Shown: positions 1 to 8,655 of the stretch, in pieces
How the letters are laid out: the number at the start of each line of letters is the position of its first letter
Position numbering within the stretch: the stretch's first letter is position 1
Assembly: GCF_002775205.1 (NCBI RefSeq)
Contig: NC_036445.1
Location: forward strand, 24,346,953 to 24,410,952
Length of the DNA: 64,000 nt
DNA from: Xiphophorus maculatus
Taxonomy: Eukaryota > Chordata > Actinopteri > Cyprinodontiformes > Poeciliidae
Direction: 5' to 3'
Program-made: the position numbers and the translations under genes
The notes under the pieces: model-generated
Told to the model about the DNA's origin: nothing
The model's input: only the letters and a program-made list of their open reading frames with translations
Database searches by the model: none

Positions 1-116
1 CGTTGCCCATAATAATCCTTGGACATGTCCCAGACTCCTTGATAATGGAGGCAGGGACATGTCCCACTCTGTGTGGGCCATGTTCCACCCACTTCCTCCA
101 AAATGTGTCTAAAGCA

Positions 117-2192
117 CTATCTTTGTTGCTGGTCAGTTGTCACTTTGAGCCCTACACTGTATTCGTCCCGTCCTTCTGTGGCTTTTTCATAAATGTAGAT
201 ATACCCATTGCTGCAAACGTCAGCTCCACAGTCGGTATTCTCCAGTGATACCCGCTCATCCTCCGCCTTAAACACCAGTTCTCCACACACCAGATATGTA
301 TAAAAGTTACTGGTGTCAGAAGTTGTTTCCTGTCTCCGGCAAATGACGGAGGACAGATGATATAACTGTGTTCCATTTTTTACAGGAACCTCAAGGACTG
401 GGTCAGGTATCACAGGATTTCTGATATCGTCTGGACTGTCTGGCCATGGCAGAATCAGGGTCATCACATCAGTTTCATTAAAAAAGCAATCCCTCCTTTT
501 GTTGGACTTGCAGGTGTCGCAACTTTCTGACATTCCACTCCAATAATTCTCCAGAAGAGTTGATGTGGTGTCATTTTGTTGTTCCTTTGGCAGAGGAATG
601 ACAGGACCAAGGTTGCGAATAATTCTTGAACACTTCTGACATTGTTCACAGTAGTCAGTTGTATACAGCTTAGAGTTTGTGTAGATGTCACACTGGGCCA
701 GATAGTGCAACATATAAAACAAAAGGACTCCTGGCTTGTCCTGATGTTTAACATCCTTAATCTTCAAAGTTTCAACGAGTTCATTCTGAACAGCAAAGAT
801 CTCATGTGGAGGAAAGTCTCTTCCTGGATGGTACATTGCTGTAAAGAAACACCTCGCAAACAATGGTGTCTCTGCAAAAAGTTCCGAAATCTCCTCAGGA
901 TACTGAGCCACAAACCTTCTGACAATAGTCAAGTTCATGGTGCTTTGTGTTGTGGCATTCATCCAGCTGTTAAAAAAGGAGTTGGAGAATTTGCAAAAGT
1001 ACATTCCTGGGTAAATATTTACATCCATGGGGTCGAAATCATCGGTGTCGTTCTGATTTCCATCTTCTGAGTTTTCTTCTTCAGAAGACGATTCCTCTGA
1101 AGAAGAAAACTTATACACTTCTCCAAACTCTGTCCACATATCCTCTGCATTTGGGCTTCCAGAACAAATTTCCTCATCCTTAGTGGAAGCATCAACGTCC
1201 TTAGCGTAAATGCTATTGTAATGGTCAGGGTCATTTTCAGTGTCATCTACAGAGCTTTCTTCATCTGAAGACCATTCTTCTGATGAAGAATACTCAGACA
1301 CTTCATCAATATGTAACACAACATTTGCAGCATTTCTGCTTCCAGAGTCAACTTCCTTGGGTGAATCATCCATATCTTTAGTGTCCAGGTTCTCAAAGTG
1401 GTCTGTGTAATGGTCTGTTGATGGATTTTCAAAGACTTTTTCAAAATTCATCAGATTTTCCTTGCTGTCACAACTTTCTTTCACAGCCATTTGTTCAACA
1501 AAATTGTCAAAGTATTCTGGGGTGTCATCAATGTTCATTTCTGTGTCCCCAGAGTAGATTTCAAATTCCAGCTCCATTTTGATATCTGGAAGACAGACGT
1601 TTTCCAAAGCAGCAATGTCTCCAGATGTGTTGACTGTCAAATGCGTATTGATGGCAACTTCCTCAACTTTAGAGGAAGCATCAATGTCCTTCTGACGTTC
1701 AGGAAAAATGTCGAAACCCAAGTACTTTCCTGTCTTATCCTCTTTGAATTCTCCTGAAATTCCATCGTCTTTTACATTGTCTTCTGCAACAATGTCCAAT
1801 CCAGAGTACTTAAATTCTTCATCTTCCGATGAGCTCTCTGCTGAGGCATCACTTTGTTTTACATTGTCTTCTGCGACAATGTCAAAACTAGAGTACTGAA
1901 ATTCTTCATCTTCCGATGAGCTCTCTGCTGAAACAACACGGTGTTTTACACAGTCTTCAAAGAAATCTTCAAATCCAAAATACTTGTGTCGTTCATCTTC
2001 AGCTGATCTCTCTGCTGAAACATCACTTTGTCTTACATTGTCTTTGGCGACAATGTCTAAATCAAGGTGTTTTGAACTTTCGTCACTTGAGCTCTCTGCT
2101 GAAATGTCTTCATCTTTAATCCGATATCCCAGCAACTTCTCTACTCCCTTCGTGACAAGAAACCCAAGGCCCCAACCGATAGTTAAAATCAT
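117..2192 (-). CDS. Intronless acidic protein with a C-terminal USP-like (probably inactive deubiquitinase) domain, copy 1
   Basis: I do not recognise a named gene. One exon encodes 691 residues from the first in-frame ATG at 2192 (A at -3). The frame is open for 48 more codons upstream, to a TGA, without an ATG. Residues 1-13 are hydrophobic (MILTIGWGLGFLV), possibly a membrane anchor or short signal. Residues ~30-160 hold imperfect repeats built on AESSSEDEE and DIVAEDNVK. The middle is very acidic with SSSEE runs that look like casein kinase 2 targets. The last ~300 residues read like a USP fold: a degenerate Cys-box region (FSNSFFNSWMNATTQ), two CxxC pairs as in USP zinc fingers (CEQC, CDTC), LILPWP, and a YHLSSVICRR...FYTYLV...YIYIYEK end. 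The expected catalytic Cys and the His of the HY box are not seen, so a pseudoenzyme or scaffold is inferred. A near-identical copy lies 5044 bp away. The frame is confident; the family call is moderate. Confidence 0.7.
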   Translation of the reverse strand: MILTIGWGLGFLVTKGVEKLLGYRIKDEDISAESSSDESSKHLDLDIVAKDNVRQSDVSAERSAEDERHKYFGFEDFFEDCVKHRVVSAESSSEDEEFQYSSFDIVAEDNVKQSDASAESSSEDEEFKYSGLDIVAEDNVKDDGISGEFKEDKTGKYLGFDIFPERQKDIDASSKVEEVAINTHLTVNTSGDIAALENVCLPDIKMELEFEIYSGDTEMNIDDTPEYFDNFVEQMAVKESCDSKENLMNFEKVFENPSTDHYTDHFENLDTKDMDDSPKEVDSGSRNAANVVLHIDEVSEYSSSEEWSSDEESSVDDTENDPDHYNSIYAKDVDASTKDEEICSGSPNAEDMWTEFGEVYKFSSSEESSSEEENSEDGNQNDTDDFDPMDVNIYPGMYFCKFSNSFFNSWMNATTQSTMNLTIVRRFVAQYPEEISELFAETPLFARCFFTAMYHPGRDFPPHEIFAVQNELVETLKIKDVKHQDKPGVLLFYMLHYLAQCDIYTNSKLYTTDYCEQCQKCSRIIRNLGPVIPLPKEQQNDTTSTLLENYWSGMSESCDTCKSNKRRDCFFNETDVMTLILPWPDSPDDIRNPVIPDPVLEVPVKNGTQLYHLSSVICRRQETTSDTSNFYTYLVCGELVFKAEDERVSLENTDCGADVCSNGYIYIYEKATEGRDEYSVGLKVTTDQQQR

Positions 2193-2331
2193 TTTGACTG
2201 CAGTTGAAATGGTTTCTAAAATCACTGTCCGAAATCGTCTCTCTATCAAAGTGTTGTACCTCCAACGACGTTGAAAAGCAAACTGAGAATTCTTGTATTC
2301 CAAATGATAATAATAATCATTTGAACCTTTA

Positions 2332-2414
2332 TGACATCATCGATGAGAACATCGATGACATGATGATGTCAAACGACCTGTCAGGTTCTTGTTTGTTTTA
2401 GTTGCTATGGAAAC
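2332..2414 (-). promoter_or_regulatory. Candidate promoter of USP-like copy 1: CRE-like inverted repeat plus RFX X-box
   Basis: About 140-220 bp upstream of the copy 1 ATG there is an inverted repeat with arms TGACATCAT (2332-2340) and ATGATGTCA (2363-2371), each close to a cAMP-response element. Next comes GTTGCTATGGAAAC at 2401-2414, a very good match to the X-box bound by RFX factors. No TATA box is obvious. The block is repeated in copy 2. Binding is inferred from motif only. Confidence 0.45.
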
Positions 2415-2539
2415 ACAAGGAGTTATGTATGAGCTAAGACTACTGTCAATTAAAAATGCATGCGTAGACATCTAAATTTGTGAATTTAAGTCAATAAATG
2501 CATAAATTTAAGTTTTGTATTTATTGACTTAAATTCACA

Positions 2540-2693
2540 AGGTGTTTGTCCTGTCTGTCTCTGTGTTGCCCTGCGACAGACTGACGACCTCCAGGGTGAA
2601 CCCCTGGAAAGGGTTTTCTCTCGCCTCTCACCTTAAAAGTTAGCTGGAGATAAGCACCAGCACCCCTCATGACCCCACTAGGGAAATCACAAT
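2540..2693 (+). mobile_element. Fish LINE/SINE 3' tail fragment
   Basis: It contains the strings TGTTGCCCTGCGACAGACTG, then GGTGAACCCCTGG and AGCACCCCTCATGACCCCA. I know this arrangement as a very common 3' tail of a fish non-LTR element. A second copy in the same orientation lies at 3385-3550. The exact family needs a repeat library. Confidence 0.55.
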
Positions 2694-4405
2694 TAAATCT
2701 GTGTTCTCCAAAAAAGTTACTCATAAATATGCTCATTTCCATGGACTTATTCAATTTGTAGTCCACCTGTATGTACGTCCAGATAACGTGTTTCACACAA
2801 CTGGAGGAAAAGCACAAAGTATCAAGTTCTACAGAAAAGATGCTTGGTGTTGCACAATCTGCAGCTCAGCATCAGGAAGAGGAAGCAGCTCAGTGTAAGA
2901 GACTAAAGGGAGGAGAAAACATCTTCTTAAGGATCAAGAGAAGATGAGCTGGCCACATCACACAAACGTTAACAAAACACAAAGGCAGAAGCTGTTTTTC
3001 TTCAGCAGCTATTATATTTTGTCATTGATTCAAAGCTGCTGACCAGAAGCTGGTGCATCATTCAGTGTTGCAACACGCTGCATCATAGCCTGTGCCACTT
3101 CCACGCCTATGAAATGAATATTTCCACTTCCAATGACTGGAAAAACTGTTTTTATTCAGCCACTGTTTTATGTGTTGAAATTAATTGTTTCTTTTCACAT
3201 TAAATTATGAACACTGTTGACAGTGATGTAGTTAGAGATGCAGTTTATTATTTTAATAACTAAATCATTGAAGTTCAGTCTGTCTATAAAGTCAATATAT
3301 GTAAATGTGTTGAGCAGTTAGCAGCTGCTTGGTTGCCTGTCAGGCTGACTTGTCTCTCTAAGTTCTCCCTAGGTGTGAGTGTGTGTGTGCATAGTTGTTT
3401 ATCCTGTCTGTGTCTGTGTTGCCCTGAGACAGACTGGTGACCTGTCCACGGTGAACCCCACCTCTCGCCCATTGACCGCTGGAGATAGGGACCAGCACCC
3501 CTCATGACCCCAACAGGGATAAACATGTAAGATCATCGAAGGATGGATGTTAAAATGTGAGCAAAAAGTAATAACTCTGAAACAGGAAGAACAGAGGAGT
3601 GAATGACAGCCTTTATTCATGCAACCCCTTCTGCAAAACACAAAGTATTTGCATCTCTTGACACAATAACAAAACAAAAAGAATAAGACACAGTGCCACA
3701 TGTCTTATTCTTTTCTGGGAGCTGATGGAAATAAGATGCAAAGGTTTGTATTTGACTGATGCATCTAAAAGTATTTCTATCAGGGAATATATCATAAGCA
3801 TCAGCTTGCAGCAAGGACCATCTGCTGAGTTTAGAGTGGGTATTACATAAACTGAGTTATTTTTTGTTTTGATGAAGGAGGATGCAGGATCCAGCGACAG
3901 TCACCTGTGTTAAGAGCAAATATTCTAACCCTTAAAATTTTTCCTAACCGAAAACAGTGTGAAGTCTTTTATTTGGTAAGCAGCTCACATCATTCACATC
4001 TAAGCTGGCACTGTTCATATACAATATTTAAATACTCCAGTAAAACAACCCAGCATCTTTAGTTTCACTGTGAGCTTATTCCAGCCTCACTTTGGGTTAA
4101 TCAGGTTCTTGCTTGAAATGTACCACCGGTATTGATGCAGAGGAAGTAGCAGACCCGCCTCTCCTTAAGAGGCGAGCCAATCTGGAGGAAAGATTTTTGA
4201 AACCTAATAGTATGACCTTACGATATTTTCATGAGCTGAAACCTGTAAGTGAGACAAACAGATTGGGATCCTGGATGCAACCGTCTGGGCTCTGATTTCT
4301 GATGTTACGATTGCTGCTGCATGTCCTCTCCCTCTATCTTTGCCCATTTCTTCTCTGCTTCCTGTCAAAAACAACAACAACAACAACAAAAAACTAGTAT
4401 GTACA
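2694..4405. other. Intergenic, no gene seen
   Basis: Apart from the LINE/SINE tail at 3385-3550 I see no conserved frame here. The short open frames are not supported by codon pattern, splice sites or similarity. A short (CAA)n-like run lies near 4370-4390. Confidence 0.5.
3385..3550 (+). mobile_element. Fish LINE/SINE 3' tail fragment, second copy
   Basis: Same family as 2540-2693: TGTTGCCCTGAGACAGACTG, GACCTGTCCACGGTGAACCC, CACCTCTCGCCCATTGACC, GCACCCCTCATGACCCCAAC. It ends near GGATGGATG, the usual terminal repeat of such elements. No reverse-transcriptase frame is present, so this is a 5'-truncated insertion. Confidence 0.6.
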
Positions 4406-4624
4406 ACCACCGGCCACTTTATTAGGTACACCTTGCCAGTACTGGGTTGAACCCACTTTTTCCTTCCACGAAGGATTTTGCCTTAATCCTTTGTGGTGTA
4501 GATCCAACAAGGTCCTGGAAACATTCCTCACAGAGCCTGGTCCTTGTGGACATGATAGCATCACACTGTTGCTGCAGCTCTGTTGGCTGCACATCCATGA
4601 TGCAAAACTCGCGTTCCACCACAT
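4406..4624 (+). mobile_element. Fragment of a CACCGGCCACTTTATTAGGTAC-type DNA element
   Basis: It starts with ACCACCGGCCACTTTATTAG, continues with ACTGGGTTGAACCCAC and a region ending CCATGATGCAAAACTCGCG, and breaks off into the minisatellite at about 4622. I know this as a widespread fish repeat with terminal inverted repeats. A shorter, degenerate but two-ended copy lies at 62928-63121. No transposase is coded here. Confidence 0.55.
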
Positions 4625-5036
4625 TAGTCCCATTATAATCCCTCCCAAATGTCCCATATTAATTCCTCCCAAATGTCCCATGATAATTCCTCACAAATGT
4701 CAGAATATAATTCCTCCCATATAAAATCCTCGCCAAGGAATTAATATGGGACATTTGGGAGGAATTACAATGGGAAATATGGGAAAAATCCTCCCAAATG
4801 TCCCATTGTAATTCCTCAAAAATGTCCCATTATAATTCCTCCCAAATGCCCCATATTAAATCTTCCCAAAGGAATTAATGTGGGACATTTGGGAGGAATT
4901 ATAATGGGACATTTGGGAAAATTCCTCCCAAATGTCCCATATTAATTTCTCCCAAATGTCCCATTATAATTCCTCAAAAATGTCCCATTATAATTCCTCC
5001 CATATGTCCCATTATAATTCCTCCTAAATGTCGAGC
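4622..5036. repeat. 24-bp minisatellite in both orientations
   Basis: Units of about 24 bp, roughly CCCATTATAATTCCTCCCAAATGT and variants, are repeated about 17 times. Some runs (about 4735-4795 and 4866-4922) read in the opposite orientation, GGGACATTTGGGAGGAATTA, so the array can fold into long hairpins. It sits exactly between the two duplicated gene units. The unit also resembles the gene's 3' flank (CCCATAATAATCCTTGGACA at 5050). Confidence 0.85.
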
Positions 5037-5160
5037 TGATCTAGCGTTGCCCATAATAATCCTTGGACATGTCCCAGACTCCTTGATAATGGAGGCAGGG
5101 ACATGTCCCACTCTGTGTGGGCCATGTTCCACCCACTTCCTCCAAAATGTGTCTAAAGCA

Positions 5161-7236
5161 CTATCTTTGTTGCTGGTCAGTTGTCACTCTGAGCCCTACA
5201 CTGTATTCGTCCCGTTTTTCTGTGGCTTTTTCATAAATGTAGATATACCCATTGCTGCAAACGTCAGCTCCACAGTCGATATTCTCCAGTGATACCCGCT
5301 CATCCTCCGCCTTAAACACCAGTTCTCCACACACCAGATATGTATAAAAGTTACTGGTGTCAGAAGTTGTTTCCTGTCTCCGGCAAATGACGGAGGACAG
5401 ATGATATAACTGTGTTCCATTTTTTACAGGAACCTCAAGGACTGGGTCAGGTATCACAGGATTTCTGATATCGTCTGGACTGTCTGGCCATGGCAGAATC
5501 AGGGTCATCACATCAGTTTCATTAAAAAAGCAATCCCTCCTTTTGTTGGACTTGCAGGTGTCGCAACTTTCTGACATTCCACTCCAATAATTCTCCAGAA
5601 GAGTTGATGTGGTGTCATTTTGTTGTTCCTTTGGCAGAGGAATGACAGGACCAAGGTTGTGAATAATTCGTGAACACGTCTGACATTGTTCACAGTAGTC
5701 AGTTGTATACAGCTTAGAGTTGGTGTAGATGTCACACTGGGCCAGATAGTGCAACATATAAAACAAAAGTACTCCTGGCTTGTCCTGATGTTTAACATCC
5801 TTAATCTTCAAAGTTTCAACGAGTTCATTCTGAACAGCAAAGATCTCATGTGGAGGAAAGTCTCTTCCTGGATGGTACATTGCTGTAAAGAAACACCTCG
5901 CAAACAATGGTGTCTCTGCAAAAAGTTCCGAAATCTCCTCAGGATACTGAGCCACAAACCTTCTGACAATAGTCAAGTTCATGGTGCTTTGTGTTGTGGC
6001 ATTCATCCAGCTGTTAAAAAAGGAGTTGGAGAATTTGCAAAAGTACATTCCTGGGTAAATATTTACATCCATGGGGTCGAAATCATCGGTGTCGTTCTGA
6101 TTTCCATCTTCTGAGTTTTCTTCTTCAGAAGACGATTCCTCTGAAGAAGAAAACTTATACACTTCTCCAAACTCTGTCCACATATCCTCTGCATTTGGGC
6201 TTCCAGAACAAACTTCCTCATCCTTAGTGGAAGCATCAACGTCCTTAGCGTAAATGCTATTGTAATGGTCAGGGTCATTTTCAGTGTCATCTACAGAGCT
6301 TTCTTCATCTGAAGACCATTCTTCTGATGAAGAATACTCAGACACTTCATCAATATGTAACACAACATTTGCAGCATTTCTGCTTCCAGAGTCAACTTCC
6401 TTGGGTGAATCATCCATATCTTTAGTGTCCAGGTTCTCAAAGTGGTCTGTGTAATGGTCTGTTGATGGATTTTCAAAGACTTTTTCAAAATTCATCAGAT
6501 TTTCCTTGCTGTCACAACTTTCTTTCACAGCCATTTGTTCAACAAAATTGTCAAAGTATTCTGGGGTGTCATCAATGTTCATTTCTGTGTCCCCAGAGTA
6601 GATTTCAAATTCCAGCTCCATTTTGATATCTGGAAGACAGACGTTTTCCAAAGCAGCAATGTCTCCAGATGTGTTGACTGTCAAATGCGTATTGATGTCA
6701 ACTTCCTCAACTTTAGAGGAAGCATCAATGTCCTTCTGACGTTCAGGAAAAATGTCGAAACCCAAGTACTTTCCTGTCTTATCCTCTTTGAATTCTCCTG
6801 AAATTCCATCGTCTTTTACATTGTCTTCTGCAACAATGTCCAATCCAGAGTACTTAAATTCTTCATCTTCCGATGAGCTCTCTGCTGAGGCATCACTTTG
6901 TTTTACATTGTCTTCTGCGACAATGTCAAAACTAGAGTACTGAAATTCTTCATCTTCCGATGAGCTCTCTGCTGAAACAACACGGTGTTTTACACAGTCT
7001 TCAAAGAAATCTTCGAATCCAAAGTATTTATCTCGTTCATCTTCAGCTGATCTCTCTGCTGAAACATCACTTTGTCTTACATTGTCTTTGGCGACAATGT
7101 CTAAATCAAGGTGTTTTGTACTTTCGTCACTTGAGCTCTCTGCTGAAATGTCTTCATCTTTAATTCGATATCCCAGCAACTTCTCTACTCCCTTCGTGAC
7201 AAGAAACCCAAGGCCCCAACCGATAGTTAAAATCAT
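5161..7236 (-). CDS. Intronless acidic protein with USP-like domain, copy 2 (tandem duplicate)
   Basis: Second intact copy of the 691-residue gene, at an exact offset of +5044. By eye the open frames differ at about ten amino-acid positions, with roughly eight silent changes. Both keep the full frame, the repeats, the acidic SSEE tracts, the CxxC pairs and the apparent lack of catalytic Cys and His. One replacement falls within the first cysteine cluster (CEQCQK against CEQCQT), without loss of a cysteine; another lies just after it (IIRN against IIHN). Flanks are duplicated too: about 116 bp of 3' sequence and about 330 bp upstream, with similarity ending near 7563. Mixed silent and replacement changes without a stop suggest both copies have been kept under some constraint, but they are too similar for a strong statement. 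A collapsed allele or assembly artefact is possible, yet the different downstream sequences (2520 onward against 7564 onward) argue for a real duplication. Confidence 0.7.
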   Translation of the reverse strand: MILTIGWGLGFLVTKGVEKLLGYRIKDEDISAESSSDESTKHLDLDIVAKDNVRQSDVSAERSAEDERDKYFGFEDFFEDCVKHRVVSAESSSEDEEFQYSSFDIVAEDNVKQSDASAESSSEDEEFKYSGLDIVAEDNVKDDGISGEFKEDKTGKYLGFDIFPERQKDIDASSKVEEVDINTHLTVNTSGDIAALENVCLPDIKMELEFEIYSGDTEMNIDDTPEYFDNFVEQMAVKESCDSKENLMNFEKVFENPSTDHYTDHFENLDTKDMDDSPKEVDSGSRNAANVVLHIDEVSEYSSSEEWSSDEESSVDDTENDPDHYNSIYAKDVDASTKDEEVCSGSPNAEDMWTEFGEVYKFSSSEESSSEEENSEDGNQNDTDDFDPMDVNIYPGMYFCKFSNSFFNSWMNATTQSTMNLTIVRRFVAQYPEEISELFAETPLFARCFFTAMYHPGRDFPPHEIFAVQNELVETLKIKDVKHQDKPGVLLFYMLHYLAQCDIYTNSKLYTTDYCEQCQTCSRIIHNLGPVIPLPKEQQNDTTSTLLENYWSGMSESCDTCKSNKRRDCFFNETDVMTLILPWPDSPDDIRNPVIPDPVLEVPVKNGTQLYHLSSVICRRQETTSDTSNFYTYLVCGELVFKAEDERVSLENIDCGADVCSNGYIYIYEKATEKRDEYSVGLRVTTDQQQR

Positions 7237-7375
7237 TTTGAATGCAGTTGAAATGGTTTCTAAAATCACTGTCCGAAATCGTCTCTCTATCAAAGTGTTG
7301 TACCTCCAACGACGTTGAAAAGCAAACTGAGAATTCTTGTATTCCAAATGATAATAATAATCATTTGAACCTTTA

Positions 7376-7458
7376 TGACATCATCGATGAGAACATCGAT
7401 GACATGATGATGTCAAATGACCTGTCAGGTTCTTGTTTGTTTCAGTTGCTATGGAAAC
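7376..7458 (-). promoter_or_regulatory. Candidate promoter of USP-like copy 2: CRE-like inverted repeat plus RFX X-box
   Basis: Duplicate of the block upstream of copy 1: TGACATCAT and ATGATGTCA arms followed by the X-box GTTGCTATGGAAAC at 7445-7458. The motifs are unchanged while flanking bases differ slightly (AAACGACC against AAATGACC). The same regulation is expected for both genes. Confidence 0.45.
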
Positions 7459-7714
7459 ACCAGGAGTTATGTATGAGATAAGACTACTGTCAATTAAAAA
7501 TGCATGTGTAGACATCTAAATTTGTGAATTTAAGTCAATAAATGCATAAATGTAAGTTTTGCATTTGTCCTGTTTTTCAACTCATACGTACGTGTAATTT
7601 TACCTATGAGAATACTCATAAACAAATAAATTAATACAAGTGTTTTTGATAGGTTTTATAGAGAGTAAGTATTTTTCTAGAAGTTAGACACACATCAGTC
7701 ACGTTTAGAAACTG

Positions 7715-8655
7715 GCTCTAAACCATCTGCTTGATCTATTTTGAACTGGGAGTGAGGAGGATCCTCTTCAACTTATCATGTCTTGCCTTAATTACTTGCT
7801 CTGTTCATAAGGAAAACATTTAACAACATCTAATAATTACATTATTTTTTTTACATTTGAACTCAGTGAAAAGGATGATTCACCAAACAGATCATCAGCC
7901 AAAGAACTTTATGTCTAATCTCACCTTATTTATTTATTTTTTACATTTTTCTCATTTTCTAACACCCCCATCTCAGCCTCTTCACTGTGTTTTTATGAAT
8001 CGCCCCTTTCAGAGATCTTCTGTTTACTCTTACCACTGCAGCATAAAGTGACACCCTACCCAAAACATTTGCAATGGAGATTTTATTCTTGAGTTTAGTT
8101 CTTTGGTTGCATTGCTAGACCAGTTAATGTGGTTCTTCCAGGATAGCTGCGTTTTGTCGCCCTCTCCTGGTCATTGTTGAGTAAATGAGTTTTTTTCTTC
8201 CGTGTTGTGTTATTAAGCATGTTGTAATAATAATAATAATAATAGTAATAAAAAAACATAATAAAAGTAGCAGCATATAATAACTGAACAGCTTGCCAGT
8301 AATTTGTGGCACTTCAGTTTAAGTTCAATTTAAATTAAGACCAGATCAGTTTTTGGTCCCTTGAACAGAAAAATATTTTTCATTTTCTTATCATAGGGTT
8401 TAATTTCCTTTTATGCCTTTTATGTCATGTCAATTTCATCTTCAAAAGATATTTACTTTGAAAGTTAGTGACGTGTTAACTTAATGTTAAATACTTTAGG
8501 CTATACGGATAATATCCAGTAAATTTTAATATTATTGAAGTTCATTTATTTCAGGAACTTTATCACTAATTGAACACATTATGTAGATTAATTACACATA
8601 TGGATGTTTGATATCCTTTATTTCTATTAAGTGTGATGATTTTCCTCTAACAGTT
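7715..8655. repeat. Interspersed repeat copy, inverted partner of 52690-53375
   Basis: The stretch matches the reverse complement of 52690-53375 over several hundred bases, with gaps. Examples are AACTTATCATGTCTTGCC against GGCAAGACATGATGTT, CCAGTAATTTGTGGCAC against GTGCCACAAATTACTGG, and ACATATGGATGTTTGATATC against ACATCAAACATCCATATGTG. No coding frame survives. It may be a non-autonomous transposon or part of a larger element. It also carries a (TAA)n run near 8227-8242. Confidence 0.75.

Larger units (their letters stand above)
1..2520. repeat. Tandem segmental duplication, left unit (partner 5045-7563)
   Basis: The first base of the window matches base 5045, and similarity runs to about 2519/7563, at roughly 98-99 percent identity by eye. 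The unit holds the whole USP-like gene with promoter and 3' flank. Beyond 2520 copy 1 runs into a LINE/SINE tail while copy 2 runs into unrelated sequence. The true left edge lies outside the window. Confidence 0.9.
5045..7563. repeat. Tandem segmental duplication, right unit (partner 1-2520)
   Basis: Right-hand unit of the direct duplication; it begins just after the minisatellite at 4622-5036. Duplicated 3' flank, gene and promoter region are collinear with the left unit without visible indels. Confidence 0.9.

Noticed and set aside
2193-2303. Taking the USP-like protein start at TTG 2303 (728 residues)
   Set aside because: No ATG is present there; a eukaryotic gene more likely starts at the ATG at 2192, which has A at -3. 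The extension is recorded as a finding instead.
3-2401. Open frames on the plus strand and in other minus frames across the USP-like genes
   Set aside because: They are shadows of the long minus-strand frame and recur in both copies only because the DNA is duplicated.
4622-5036. Repeat array that might be read as CRISPR-like
   Set aside because: Units are contiguous without unique spacers, run in both orientations, and lie in a vertebrate genome; it is a minisatellite.
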